Of a stretch of DNA of 29,212 nt, positions 8,231 to 16,582 are shown piece after piece. Within the stretch, counting starts at the first letter, position 1. Every line of letters begins with the position of its first letter. Made by a program: the position numbers and the translations under genes. Source of the DNA: UBA4132 sp037133675 (lineage in GTDB: Bacteria > Pseudomonadota > Gammaproteobacteria > Methylococcales > Methylomonadaceae); assembly GCA_037133675.1 (NCBI GenBank), contig JBAXNR010000049.1, positions 1 through 29,212 of the forward strand. The letters are read 5' to 3'. The notes beneath the pieces are model-generated. The model was not told where the DNA came from. It ran no database searches and saw only the letters and a program-made list of their open reading frames with translations.

Positions 8231-8818
8231 ATGAAAAAAGTTTTGAATGTCGGTGGTAACAGTAAAGCCATACCGCTATCACCACAGTATGAGGGTTGGG
8301 ATCATATCTTATTGGATATAGATCCAAAAGGTAATCCTGATGTGCTTTGTGATGCGCGTGAACTGATAACCCTGCCTGAGTCTGTCTATGACTCGGTGTA
8401 TTGCTCACATAATTTAGAACATTACTATCATCATGATGCAAAAAAAGTATTAGCTGGATTTAGCCATGTACTTAAAGAAGATGGTTTTGTTTTTATTATT
8501 GTTCCCGATATGTATGCGGTTATGCAAACGGTGATCGAAAAAAATATGGATATAGAGGATGTGCTATATCAATCACCAGCAGGATCTATTAAGGTTCGGG
8601 ATGTTATTTATGGCTACGGCGTGAAAATTGAGAGTAGCGGCTGTGATTTTTTTGCCCATAAAACGGGTTTTACTCAAAAGTCATTGACCGAAATATTAGA
8701 TGAGGCAGGGTTTTCGTGGATTTTCACGGGGCTAGATTACTTAGAAATTTTTGCCTTTGCCTTCAAAGGTGAACCCAATGACCATTTAACCAAGCTTCTT
8801 AATATCACTAAGCCTTAG
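8231..8818 (+). CDS. Class I SAM-dependent methyltransferase, substrate unknown
   Basis: A 195-residue protein with a short Methyltransf_11-like Rossmann fold. It begins MKKVLNVGGNSKAIPL, where the NVGG loop replaces the usual GxGxG. The acidic end of strand 2 reads LLDIDP, with CDAREL after it, and CSHNLEHYYHHD takes the place of the post-strand-4 motif. ATG 8231 is preferred over an in-frame GTG at 8222 because TGAGTG lies six bases before it. No signal peptide or membrane segment is seen. The stop is eight bases before the queG start, so the gene probably shares a transcript with queG and corA. Small stand-alone methyltransferases of this look act on sugars, lipids or small molecules. The neighbours do not reveal the substrate. 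Confidence 0.75.
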   Translation: MKKVLNVGGNSKAIPLSPQYEGWDHILLDIDPKGNPDVLCDARELITLPESVYDSVYCSHNLEHYYHHDAKKVLAGFSHVLKEDGFVFIIVPDMYAVMQTVIEKNMDIEDVLYQSPAGSIKVRDVIYGYGVKIESSGCDFFAHKTGFTQKSLTEILDEAGFSWIFTGLDYLEIFAFAFKGEPNDHLTKLLNITKP

Positions 8819-8826
8819 AGTTGGCA

Positions 8827-9921
8827 ATGGCTATAAGTAATCAGCAACAGTTAGCCGCATTCGCGCTAAATATTAAGCAATGGGGAAAACAACTAGGTTT
8901 TGCACAAGTCGGCATTAGCGATACCGATTTAACCGAAGCAGAAAAACATTTGCATCACTGGCTAGAAAAAGGCTTTCATGGCGAAATGGACTATATGCAG
9001 CGTCATGGCACTAAACGTAGCCGCCCTGCTTTGTTACATGAAGGTACAGTGCGGGTAATTTCAGTGCGTATGGATTATTTATCTGAATCACGGCAAACAA
9101 TGACTCAAGCACTTGACGAACCAACGGCTGCGTATATTTCGCGTTATGCGTTAGGACGTGATTATCACAAAATGATGCGCCAGCGTTTGCAAAAATTAAT
9201 TGATAAAATACAAGCGGAAGTCGCTTTATATCCTAATGCGGATTTCACCCTGCGGGGATTCGTAGACAGTGCGCCTGTACTGGAAAAAGCCATCGCCGAA
9301 AAAGCAGGTTTAGGCTGGATAGGCAAACATTCAAATTTAATCAATAGACTAGCGGGTTCGTGGTTTTTTTTAGGCGAAATTTATACCAACCTCCCCTTAC
9401 CAACTGATGATAAAACAAGCGCACATTGTGGTGCTTGCATTGCCTGTTTGGATATTTGTCCAACGCAAGCTATTGTCGCACCTTATCAAGTCGATGCGCG
9501 GCGGTGTGTTTCGTATTTGACTATTGAATTATATGGCTCAATTCCAGAACCGCTACGCCCATTGATAGGCAACCGTATTTATGGCTGTGATGATTGCCAG
9601 ATTATTTGTCCGTGGAATCGGTTTGCAAACCTCAGTACAGAAAAAGATTTTAATCCCAGACATCGACTGAATAGTCAGCAATTAGTAGAGGTATTTGCGT
9701 GGAGCGAACAAGAATTTTTAGCCAAAACAGAAGGTTCGGCAATACGCCGTATTGGCTATGAACGCTGGTTAAGAAATATTGCCGTTGCTTTAGGTAATGC
9801 TCCACGCTCACCGCTGATTATTGACGCATTACAAACCAAACACGACCATGCTTCTGAGATAGTTAAAGAGCATGTATTATGGGCATTGGCTCAACAACAT
9901 AAACCACCTAGCAACCAATAA
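8827..9921 (+). CDS. queG: Epoxyqueuosine reductase
   Basis: Cobalamin- and iron-sulfur-dependent enzyme that reduces epoxyqueuosine to queuosine in the tRNA anticodon, the last step of the queuosine pathway. The 364-residue product is close to E. coli QueG (379). Numbered from ATG 8827, two 4Fe-4S clusters are evident: C201, C204, C207 and C211 (CGACIACLDICP), and C227, C254, C257 and C261 (CDDCQIICPWN). The conserved catalytic aspartate region LRGFVDSAPVLEK has D147, and GLGWIGKHSNLI follows. The C-terminus ends in a short helical repeat-like part. An in-frame TTG exists at 8821, but ATG with upstream AGAG is preferred. The stop TAA shares its last base with the ATG of corA. Confidence 0.96.
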   Translation: MAISNQQQLAAFALNIKQWGKQLGFAQVGISDTDLTEAEKHLHHWLEKGFHGEMDYMQRHGTKRSRPALLHEGTVRVISVRMDYLSESRQTMTQALDEPTAAYISRYALGRDYHKMMRQRLQKLIDKIQAEVALYPNADFTLRGFVDSAPVLEKAIAEKAGLGWIGKHSNLINRLAGSWFFLGEIYTNLPLPTDDKTSAHCGACIACLDICPTQAIVAPYQVDARRCVSYLTIELYGSIPEPLRPLIGNRIYGCDDCQIICPWNRFANLSTEKDFNPRHRLNSQQLVEVFAWSEQEFLAKTEGSAIRRIGYERWLRNIAVALGNAPRSPLIIDALQTKHDHASEIVKEHVLWALAQQHKPPSNQ

Positions 9922-10985
9922 TGTCTGAATCCCTAAGTTCCTCCTCTAAAAAATCAGGATTAGCTCCTGGTACACTGGTACACGTTGGTGAAGTGCATGA
10001 GCATGAACACAGCATCATAATGATGAATTACAATTCGACAAAGCTCGAAAAACGCACTATTAATTCAATTGAAGAGTTACTGCCTTACAAAATAACGGAT
10101 AGTGTCACTTGGGTTATTATTGATGGTTTAAAAGATATTGCCATTGTTGATGCAATTGGGCAACATTTTGATATTCATCCTTTGGTACTTGAAGATATTT
10201 TAAATACTAATCAACGCACTAAGTTTGAAGAATATCCAGATTATCTTTATTTTGTTATTAAAGCGACTTCTTTACACAAAGGTTCATTTAATATCGAGTA
10301 TGAACAAATCAGTATTTTGGTATTAAAAAATTTTGTTTTTACCTTTATGGAAAAGCCTGATGAGTTATTTTACCCTATTTTAAATCGCTTAAATAATGAG
10401 GATGGTCACCTAAGAAATTCAGGCTCAGATTATCTCGCTTATGTGATTATGGATACGGTTGTTGATGAATATTTTACTTTGCAAGATGCGTTTGATGAAT
10501 TAATTGAATTCATTGAAGATGACTTATTAACGCACCCATCGGTAGAGACATTAGTGACTATTCAAAAAATCAGACGGGAATTGATTTTTTTACGCAAAAC
10601 TGTATCGCCGTTGCGAGAATTATTAGCTGCCATTCGACGCAGTGAATCACCCTTATTTGATGACCGTACAAAGCGTTATTTTGCTGATATTTATGATCAT
10701 TCTATTCGCATTATTGAGGCGGTAGAATCTTATAGAGAGTTAATATCGGGTATGTTGGATATTTATTTATCCAGCGTGAGTAATAAAATGAATGAAACCA
10801 TGAAGTTTCTCACCGTATTCGCCTCTATTTTTATTCCCTTAACTTTTATAGCAGGTGTTTACGGTATGAATTTCGAGTATATGCCAGAATTAAAATGGAA
10901 ATGGAGTTACCCGATATTGTGGAGCGTATTTATCGGTATAGCAGTCTCTTTACTATTTTATTTTAAAAAGAAAAAGTGGTTATAA
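9921..10985 (+). CDS. corA: Magnesium/cobalt transporter CorA family
   Basis: Pentameric inner-membrane divalent-cation channel. The 354-residue product has a long soluble N-terminal domain that ends in the helices leading to the membrane. TM1 is at about 297-314 and ends in the signature YGMN (GMN at 315-317). TM2 is at about 331-348, followed by the Lys-rich C-terminus KKKKW. The periplasmic loop FEYMPELKWKWSYP between them follows the family pattern. The start ATG overlaps the queG stop by one base, so translation is probably coupled. The stop codon directly abuts that of the convergent AIM24-family gene with no base between them. The metal preference, magnesium or another ion, cannot be read from the sequence. 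Confidence 0.95.
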   Translation: MSESLSSSSKKSGLAPGTLVHVGEVHEHEHSIIMMNYNSTKLEKRTINSIEELLPYKITDSVTWVIIDGLKDIAIVDAIGQHFDIHPLVLEDILNTNQRTKFEEYPDYLYFVIKATSLHKGSFNIEYEQISILVLKNFVFTFMEKPDELFYPILNRLNNEDGHLRNSGSDYLAYVIMDTVVDEYFTLQDAFDELIEFIEDDLLTHPSVETLVTIQKIRRELIFLRKTVSPLRELLAAIRRSESPLFDDRTKRYFADIYDHSIRIIEAVESYRELISGMLDIYLSSVSNKMNETMKFLTVFASIFIPLTFIAGVYGMNFEYMPELKWKWSYPILWSVFIGIAVSLLFYFKKKKWL

Positions 10986-11690
10986 TTAGTTAGCACCCGA
11001 TATAGCACGGCTTATCCATGAGGTAAAATTACTGCGATTACGCGAACAAATAACAACCTTACCTTTGCCAGAAAACTTAAGCACCATGCCTTCGCCACTG
11101 GTCACACTATTGATCATTTGACCTAAAAACCCGCCGCCGCTCTGTGTGGTAAGAGAAACCTCATGGTGCAATTTAGAATCCCATGCGATAACATGGGCAT
11201 TATCAATAACAATGTCTTTACCTGGTTCAACATCTAACACGAAACTTGAGCCAAAACCCGATACCGCTAGTTTGCCAGAACCTGATGCCTCACAAATAAA
11301 AAAACCACCTGTTTGACCAAACAGTGCCGTACCTACGCTTTGAGTGCGAACTTGTAGAGTAACACCACTTTCAGCAGCAACGAAGGCACCATCGTTCATT
11401 AAATAACGGGTCGATCCAATATCTAATATCTCTACTGCACCAGGTAAGGTAGGCGATAACAAACAATCACCTGCGCCATAAGTCGCTTCGATATGTTGCT
11501 GAAAAAACGATTCGCCATTAGCAAAGCGACGCATCAAGGCACTGCCTAAACCTCCCGTCATTTTACCCTTTAGCTCCAAGTTGCTTTCCATCATTACCAT
11601 CGCGTTAGATTCGCAATAAATTTTTTCACCACTCTTTAGGCTGACGTGTAAAAAAGGATCAACATCACCTGTTACTGTAAATTGTGCCAT
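10986..11690 (-). CDS. AIM24 / TIGR00266 family protein
   Basis: A 234-residue, Gly- and beta-strand-rich protein without signal peptide or membrane segment. It matches the TIGR00266/AIM24 pattern, with an early FLHVSLKSGEKIYCES segment, a Gly-rich middle (KGKMTGGLGSALMRR, then ESFF), and a late GGGFLGQMINSVTSGEGMVLKFSG stretch. Bacterial members fold as a double-stranded beta helix-like trimer; the mitochondrial relative AIM24 affects inner-membrane architecture. The bacterial role is not established. It has its own probable promoter at 11762-11789 and is a single-gene unit converging on corA with no spacer. Confidence 0.88.
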   Translation of the reverse strand: MAQFTVTGDVDPFLHVSLKSGEKIYCESNAMVMMESNLELKGKMTGGLGSALMRRFANGESFFQQHIEATYGAGDCLLSPTLPGAVEILDIGSTRYLMNDGAFVAAESGVTLQVRTQSVGTALFGQTGGFFICEASGSGKLAVSGFGSSFVLDVEPGKDIVIDNAHVIAWDSKLHHEVSLTTQSGGGFLGQMINSVTSGEGMVLKFSGKGKVVICSRNRSNFTSWISRAISGAN

Positions 11691-11761
11691 TTGATTTCTT
11701 ACTCACATAAAGTTAAACAGACCAAAACAAACTAACTGTTTTTAGGGTGTGCGGGTGAATT

Positions 11762-11789
11762 ATTATACCGATTTTTTTATTTATTTGAA
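11762..11789 (-). promoter_or_regulatory. Probable sigma-70 promoter of the AIM24-family gene
   Basis: On the minus strand the -10 is a perfect TATAAT (11767-11762). It is preceded by TTCAAA as a -35 (11789-11784) with a 16-base AT-rich spacer. The -10 is about 70 bases before the start codon of the gene at 11690. This is a consensus match only. Confidence 0.5.
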
Positions 11790-11822
11790 TGACAACTAAA
11801 ACTGACAAATACTAGACTTTGT

Positions 11823-12218
11823 TTACGCTTCCTTCAAATCCAAAGAAGCTGAATTAATGCAGTAACGTAATCCTGTGGGCTGAGGTCCATCGGTAAATAC
11901 ATGACCTAGATGCGCACCACACGTTTGACAACTCACCTCAATTCTACACAGATTATGACTGGTATCAACTAACTCTGTCACACTATCTGTCGATAAAACA
12001 GCCCAAAAACTTGGCCAACCTGAACCCGAATCATATTTTGTTTCAGAATCAAATAAAGCGTTACCGCAACAAACACAATGATAAATACCTACTTTTTTAC
12101 AATAAGTATATTTTCCAGTAAAAGGTGACTCCGTATTTTTTAAACGACAAATACTAAATTGCTCAGTCGTTAATTTATCTTGCCACTGCGTGTCATCAGG
12201 GGAATTTTTATCAGACAT
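11823..12218 (-). CDS. msrB: Peptide-methionine (R)-S-oxide reductase
   Basis: Repairs the R epimer of oxidised methionine in proteins. The 131-residue product is a complete stand-alone MsrB. The structural zinc site comes from C48/C51 and C97/C100 (CQTCGAHLGHVF). The conserved substrate region SGSGWPSFW lies at 65-73, and the catalytic cysteine is C120 in RYCINS. Cysteine, not selenocysteine, occupies the active site. There is no signal peptide, so it acts in the cytoplasm. The gene stands alone between the AIM24-family gene and a 427-base gap. No MsrA partner is visible in the window. Confidence 0.96.
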   Translation of the reverse strand: MSDKNSPDDTQWQDKLTTEQFSICRLKNTESPFTGKYTYCKKVGIYHCVCCGNALFDSETKYDSGSGWPSFWAVLSTDSVTELVDTSHNLCRIEVSCQTCGAHLGHVFTDGPQPTGLRYCINSASLDLKEA

Positions 12219-12645
12219 GGTATTTACTCCCTTATTTAAACTGTCTATTGTACGCGTTCAAAACAGTATAGCCAAAACTTCAATTGCTCTTAACCACATG
12301 AAATCAAGCCCAGATGGATGCAATGAGTCGCTCTGCACGCTACCGCCAAAGCGGAGATGGATACACCTCGTTATGCTCATTCGCCATACCCCAGATACCT
12401 CCTGCCTTTTTGTAGCTGAAACCTAGCATGGATAGGCATTTGCTAACAGAATCTAACAGCGAATTATTAAGAATTTTATGTAAGTTCATAGACTTAGGTT
12501 TTTCAGCCTGAAATGCTTTTATAATAGTGCAGTTATTGCTGTAAACAATTGCACACAGCACTTCAAATTTAATGGCTTCTAGTGGTATATTGGCAGGACA
12601 AAAGTGTGCTTTTGAGGCACGGAACCTAATGAGGAGAGTTCTATA
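12219..12645. other. Long gap between msrB and petA holding a possible gene remnant and the petA promoter
   Basis: These 427 bases contain no gene I can support. On the minus strand a frame of 49 codons from ATG 12489 to a stop at 12340 ends in NEVYPSPLWR, and similarly composed frames continue past the stop. This looks like a decayed or repeat-derived fragment. Around 12315-12385 there are short self-complementary pieces (CCGC/GCGG; AATGAG/CTCATT). A TATAAT at 12520-12525 is a candidate -10 for petA. An imperfect inverted repeat GTGCA...ATTG / CAAT...TGCAC at 12527-12553 lies just downstream of it. Confidence 0.4.
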
Positions 12646-13245
12646 ATGAATAATGAAGGCGTAGATGAGTCTAAACGCCAGTTTTTGACTACGGCGTTAA
12701 CCGTAGTTGGTGCTGTCGGCACAGGATATTTAGCAGTTCCTTTTCTTTCGCAAATGCAGCCAAGTGTCAAAACAATGGCAGCAGGCGCACCTGTTGAAAT
12801 TGATCTTTCCAAGATGGAAACAGGGCAATTAATTAGAGTCGCTTGGCGTGGCAAGCCTGTTTGGGTACTTAATAGAACCCCCGAAGTGCTTGCCACTTTA
12901 AAAACATTAGAGGGTGAATTAAGAGACCCGCAGTCTTTAGAGTCTCTTCAACCTGAGAACAGTAAAAATTCAGGGCGTTCTATTAAACCAGAAATTTTTG
13001 TCGCGGTGGGTTTGTGTACCCATTTGGGCTGTTCACCAACCTTTCGCCCTGAGGTGTCACCACCCGATTTAGGCGATAAATGGAAAGGTGGTTTTTTCTG
13101 TCCGTGTCATGGTTCTTGGTTTGATTTAGCAGGTCGTGTTTATAGCGGTGTGCCTGCTCCAACTAACTTAGAAGTTCCACCTCATCGCTATGTGACTGAT
13201 ACATTGTTGATTGTTGGCGAACCCGCCGAAGGAGAAAGCGCATGA
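12646..13245 (+). CDS. petA: Ubiquinol-cytochrome c reductase, Rieske iron-sulfur subunit
   Basis: Carries the 2Fe-2S cluster of the cytochrome bc1 complex and passes electrons from ubiquinol at the Qo site to cytochrome c1. The 199-residue product has an N-terminal membrane anchor (about 13-34) preceded by SKRQFLT, a Lys-Arg version of the twin-arginine export motif. The cluster ligands are C124 and H126 in CTHLGC (124-129) and C152 and H155 in CPCHGSWFD (152-160). C129 and C154 form the stabilising disulfide. A strong GAGGAG ribosome site precedes the ATG. The last four bases overlap the petB start. The gene opens the petABC operon, with its promoter probably in the preceding 120 bases. Confidence 0.96.
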   Translation: MNNEGVDESKRQFLTTALTVVGAVGTGYLAVPFLSQMQPSVKTMAAGAPVEIDLSKMETGQLIRVAWRGKPVWVLNRTPEVLATLKTLEGELRDPQSLESLQPENSKNSGRSIKPEIFVAVGLCTHLGCSPTFRPEVSPPDLGDKWKGGFFCPCHGSWFDLAGRVYSGVPAPTNLEVPPHRYVTDTLLIVGEPAEGESA

Positions 13246-14660
13246 AACCTTCTCGATTAAATGCCTGTGGGGAATGGGTTTTAGATCGTTTTCCACTAGC
13301 GAGTCTGTGGAAAGATCACATGACTCACTATTACGCACCCAAAAATTTTAATTTTTGGTATTTTTTTGGCTCGTTGGCATTACTGGTGTTAGTTAATCAG
13401 TTTTTGACGGGTATTTTGTTGACCATGAATTATAAGCCTGACGCTAAATTGGCTTTTGATTCGGTTGAATACATCATGCGTGATGTTAGTTGGGGCTGGT
13501 TGGTGCGTTATATGCACTCCACAGGCGCGTCAGCGTTTTTTATTGTCGTTTATCTGCACATGTTTCGCGGCATTATGTACGGTTCGTTTAAACAACCGCG
13601 TGAGCTGATATGGATTTTCGGTATGCTGATTTTTGTTGCCTTGATGGCAGAAGCTTTTATGGGCTATTTGTTACCTTGGGGACAAATGTCTTATTGGGGT
13701 GCGCAAGTTATTATTTCTTTATTCAGCGCGATTCCTGTCATTGGTGACGATTTATCGTTATGGATACGCGGTGATTATGTGGTGTCTGATGCGACACTGA
13801 ACCGCTTCTTTGCGTTTCATGTGATTGCCGTGCCATTGGTATTAGTGATGCTGGTGTTTATGCACATTGTCGCACTGCATGAAGTGGGTTCTAACAACCC
13901 AGACGGTATTGATATTAAAAAACTGAAAGATAAAGACGGCATACCGTTAGACGGTATTCCTTTTCATCCCTATTACAGCGTAAAAGATATTGCGGGTGTC
14001 GGAGTATTTTTAATTTTCTTTGCCACTATCATTTTTTATATGCCTGAAATGGGTGGTTATTTCCTTGAACACGCTAACTTTATTCCAGCCGATTCAATGA
14101 AAACGCCTGAGCATATCGCACCTTTGTGGTATTTCACCCCGTTCTACGCCATTTTACGCGCGATTCCTGATAAATTCGCGGGAGTTATTGGTATGGGTGG
14201 TGCGATTGTGGTGTTGTTTTTATTGCCGTGGTTAGATAGAAATCCAGTACGTTCGATTCGTTATCGTGGTGGTATTTACAAAAAAGCCTTAGCTTTGTTT
14301 GTCATTAGCTTTATCGCCTTAGGTTATTTGGGTACACAACCTGCAACACCCATAATGACTAATATTGCTCGCGTTTTCACTGCTATTTATTTTGGCTTCT
14401 TTTTGTTAATGCCCATTTATACCCGCTGGGAAAAAACCAAGCCTGTGCCAGAACGTGTTACCGTGGAACTGTCGCTTGAAGAGCAATTTCCCGCATTAAT
14501 AGAAGCGTTTGAGGAAATTACTGAGTTAAACCCTGTGTCAGAGGATGATAGCCAGCACCACGCCTTTAGAAGTGTGTTTTTTAGTCGAAGACCTAATGCT
14601 GAGGGTATCCGTAAAGTAACCACTCGATTGGCAAAAAAACTAAAAGAGAGCCTAGATTGA
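13242..14660 (+). CDS. petB: Cytochrome b of the bc1 complex, with a C-terminal extension
   Basis: Membrane core of ubiquinol-cytochrome c reductase, holding haems bL and bH and the Qo and Qi quinone sites. The four haem-ligand histidines are visible as H92/H106 and H193/H208 (spacings 14 and 15). The Qo motif usually written PEWY appears as PLWY (294-297) in APLWYFTPFYAILR. Eight or so membrane helices end near residue 392. The remaining 80 residues are hydrophilic, first acidic (SLEEQFPALIEAFEEI), then basic (RKVTTRLAKKLKE), and have no family I recognise. That makes the protein 472 residues long, longer than typical stand-alone bacterial cytochrome b (about 400-430). The start overlaps petA by four bases; petC follows after one base. 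Confidence 0.95.
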   Translation: MKPSRLNACGEWVLDRFPLASLWKDHMTHYYAPKNFNFWYFFGSLALLVLVNQFLTGILLTMNYKPDAKLAFDSVEYIMRDVSWGWLVRYMHSTGASAFFIVVYLHMFRGIMYGSFKQPRELIWIFGMLIFVALMAEAFMGYLLPWGQMSYWGAQVIISLFSAIPVIGDDLSLWIRGDYVVSDATLNRFFAFHVIAVPLVLVMLVFMHIVALHEVGSNNPDGIDIKKLKDKDGIPLDGIPFHPYYSVKDIAGVGVFLIFFATIIFYMPEMGGYFLEHANFIPADSMKTPEHIAPLWYFTPFYAILRAIPDKFAGVIGMGGAIVVLFLLPWLDRNPVRSIRYRGGIYKKALALFVISFIALGYLGTQPATPIMTNIARVFTAIYFGFFLLMPIYTRWEKTKPVPERVTVELSLEEQFPALIEAFEEITELNPVSEDDSQHHAFRSVFFSRRPNAEGIRKVTTRLAKKLKESLD

Positions 14661-14661
14661 T

Positions 14662-15381
14662 ATGAAAAATCTTACAACACTATTGCTATTAATGATCCTC
14701 TCTTTTGGGGTTCGTGCGTCCGAGGGTGTAAAACTACAAGAAGCCGATGTTGATGTTGGCGATAAAACCTCATTATTGCGTGGCGCGAAACATTTTGTGA
14801 CTTATTGTCTAGGCTGTCATTCCATTAAGCAGGTTCGTTACTTACGCATCGCTTTGGATACTCACGCCGACGAAAAAGAAGTATTAAAGGATATTGCACC
14901 CTTCGGCGCGAGTATTTATGATCAACTGCACAGTGCGATGAATAAGCATGATGCAGAAAAATGGTTTGGTACACAGCCGCCCGATTTGTCATTGGTTGCC
15001 AGATCGCGTGGTGCAGACTGGCTGTACAGCTATTTAAAAAGTTATTACACCGACAAAAATAGACCGTTCGGTGTCAATAATTTAGTTTTTGAAGACACAG
15101 CCATGCCTAATCCACTGTGGCAATTGCAAGGCGAGCAACACGAAGTCATTAGAAAAACCATCTACGGTGATCGTATTGACTTAGTTCTCGATAAAGAAGG
15201 CGTATTATCGGAAGAAGAATTTGACATTATGGTCAATGATTTGGTTACTTTTCTAGTGTATGTCGGTGAACCAGCACAACTGGAAAGAGAAAGTATGGGT
15301 AAATATGTACTCATCTTCCTATTCCTGTTTTTTGGCTTAGCTTATTTATTGAAAAAAGAATATTGGAAAGATATTCATTAA
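14662..15381 (+). CDS. petC: Cytochrome c1 of the bc1 complex
   Basis: Periplasmic c-type cytochrome, anchored at its C-terminus, that accepts electrons from the Rieske protein. The 239-residue precursor starts with a signal peptide (about 1-19, cleavage near VRA/SE). The haem is attached at CLGCH (49-53), and M148 in AMPNPLW is the probable sixth ligand. One C-terminal transmembrane helix lies at about 214-231, followed by KKEYWKDIH on the cytoplasmic side. It is the last gene of petABC, one base after petB, and is followed by a hairpin terminator at 15391. All expected features are present. Confidence 0.96.
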   Translation: MKNLTTLLLLMILSFGVRASEGVKLQEADVDVGDKTSLLRGAKHFVTYCLGCHSIKQVRYLRIALDTHADEKEVLKDIAPFGASIYDQLHSAMNKHDAEKWFGTQPPDLSLVARSRGADWLYSYLKSYYTDKNRPFGVNNLVFEDTAMPNPLWQLQGEQHEVIRKTIYGDRIDLVLDKEGVLSEEEFDIMVNDLVTFLVYVGEPAQLERESMGKYVLIFLFLFFGLAYLLKKEYWKDIH

Positions 15382-15390
15382 ACTTTATTA

Positions 15391-15419
15391 CAAGAAAACA
15401 GGGACGTTTTCTTGATTTT
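15391..15419 (+). terminator. Terminator after petABC
   Basis: CAAGAAAAC (15391-15399) pairs perfectly with GTTTTCTTG (15406-15414) around the loop AGGGAC, followed by ATTTT. It starts nine bases after the petC stop. The stem is AT-rich and the U-tract short, so termination may be partial. Confidence 0.8.
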
Positions 15420-15468
15420 GCTACTACCATTCTAATTACTTGCAGTCACGTCAAAACATCCTCTTTCA

Positions 15469-15477
15469 TGATATAAT
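15469..15477 (+). promoter_or_regulatory. Extended -10 promoter of sspA-sspB
   Basis: TGATATAAT is a perfect -10 hexamer (TATAAT, 15472-15477) with the TGn extension, 42 bases before the sspA start. A convincing -35 is not seen, as is usual for extended -10 promoters. It lies after the petABC terminator, so sspAB probably has its own start of transcription. Confidence 0.6.
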
Positions 15478-15518
15478 GCCTAATTTACCACCCTACACGT
15501 CCAAAGAGGTTGTTATTC

Positions 15519-16154
15519 GTGGCAAACATTATTACTCGTAAATCTGTTATGACGCTTTTTTCATCGCCAACTTGTGCAATGAGCCATTGCGCCCGTTTTG
15601 TTTTACATGAAAAAGGCATTGCCGCAGACATAGAATTTTATGACCCGAATAATGCTCCTGAAGATTTACTCGAACTAAATCCGACAGGCACATCGCCAAC
15701 CTTAATAGAACGCGATTTAGTTCTTTATGACTCGCGCATTATTATGGAATATCTTGATGAACGCTTCCCACATCCGCCTTTACATCAAATGGATCCTGTG
15801 TCGCGTGCTAATGCCAGAATGATCATTAAACGCATAGATCAAGAGTGGTATCACACACTGGATGAAATTTTACATTCAGGCGAAAAAAAATCAGCTCGTG
15901 CCAAAAAAATGCTCAGAGAAAGCATTCTTAATGCTACCCCTATTTTTGCAGCAAGACCTTATTTTATGAGTGATGAATTTTCGCTCATTGATTGTGTGAT
16001 TGCCCCATTATTATGGCGATTACCTAGCATAGGTATAGATATATCAACGCCAGATGAAGTGATTACTCATTATGCACAGCGTTTATTTAACCGAACTGGT
16101 TTTAAACGCAGCTTGAGTGAAGCTGAAAAAGAAATGATCGAGCCTTCAAAATGA
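15519..16154 (+). CDS. sspA: Stringent starvation protein A
   Basis: Glutathione S-transferase-fold protein that binds RNA polymerase and modulates transcription in stationary phase and acid stress in E. coli. The preferred start is GTG 15519, nine bases after an AGAGG ribosome site. It gives 211 residues beginning MANIITRKSVMTLFSSPT, which lines up with the E. coli SspA N-terminus; an in-frame TTG at 15510 is too close to the ribosome site. The thioredoxin-like N-terminal domain is followed by SRIIMEYLDERFPHPPL and, near the C-terminus, YFMSDEFSLIDCVIAPLLWRL, both strongly conserved in SspA. Catalytic GST residues are absent, as in the whole family. The stop overlaps the sspB start by four bases. 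The order petABC-sspA-sspB is common in gammaproteobacteria. Confidence 0.95.
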   Translation: MANIITRKSVMTLFSSPTCAMSHCARFVLHEKGIAADIEFYDPNNAPEDLLELNPTGTSPTLIERDLVLYDSRIIMEYLDERFPHPPLHQMDPVSRANARMIIKRIDQEWYHTLDEILHSGEKKSARAKKMLRESILNATPIFAARPYFMSDEFSLIDCVIAPLLWRLPSIGIDISTPDEVITHYAQRLFNRTGFKRSLSEAEKEMIEPSK

Positions 16155-16540
16155 CCTCGCTAAAACCTTATTTAATCCGCTCAATTTATCAGTGGATTCT
16201 TGATAATAATCTAACTCCATATCTTCTAGTCGATGCTGAAAATAAGGATGCCATTTTGCCACATCAATTTATTGATGACGGTAAGATTGTCTTAAATGTA
16301 AAACCTGCCGCAGTAGACGCACTTTCCTTAGGCAATGAACTAATAGAGTTTAATGCACGGTTTAGCGGTAAACCTATGTACGTTGTCGCCCCTGTTGTGG
16401 CTATCATGGCAATTTACGCTAAAGAAAATGGTAAAGGCATGGTCTTCAATCCAGAAGATGATGAAGCTAGTGATACTACGCCACCGCCGCCAGAACAAAC
16501 TCCTCCACCTAATAAGCCTAAATTGCGCGTTGTAAAATAA
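16151..16540 (+). CDS. sspB: ClpXP protease specificity-enhancing factor SspB
   Basis: Adaptor that brings ssrA-tagged and some other substrates to the ClpXP protease. The 129-residue product has the compact N-terminal substrate-binding domain (residues 1-105). A Pro- and acid-rich flexible linker follows, and the last residues LRVVK are the ClpX-binding tail, also found in E. coli SspB. The overlap with sspA by four bases (ATGA) marks a two-gene operon. All parts needed for delivery (dimer domain, linker, tail) are present. A second frame at 16353-16535 is a shadow. Confidence 0.95.
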   Translation: MTSLKPYLIRSIYQWILDNNLTPYLLVDAENKDAILPHQFIDDGKIVLNVKPAAVDALSLGNELIEFNARFSGKPMYVVAPVVAIMAIYAKENGKGMVFNPEDDEASDTTPPPPEQTPPPNKPKLRVVK

Positions 16541-16582
16541 CTGTCTAGCTTAAGTGTGAAGCAAACAAAAGCCAGAGTTTAT

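Noticed and set aside
12340..12561. Minus-strand frame of 73 codons starting at GTG
   Set aside because: The start is weak, no family is recognised, and similar protein-like frames continue past its stop in other frames, so it is reported only as part of the gap and not as a gene.
12579..12896. Minus-strand frame of 105 codons opposite petA
   Set aside because: Antisense to the Rieske gene; its composition follows from the coding strand.
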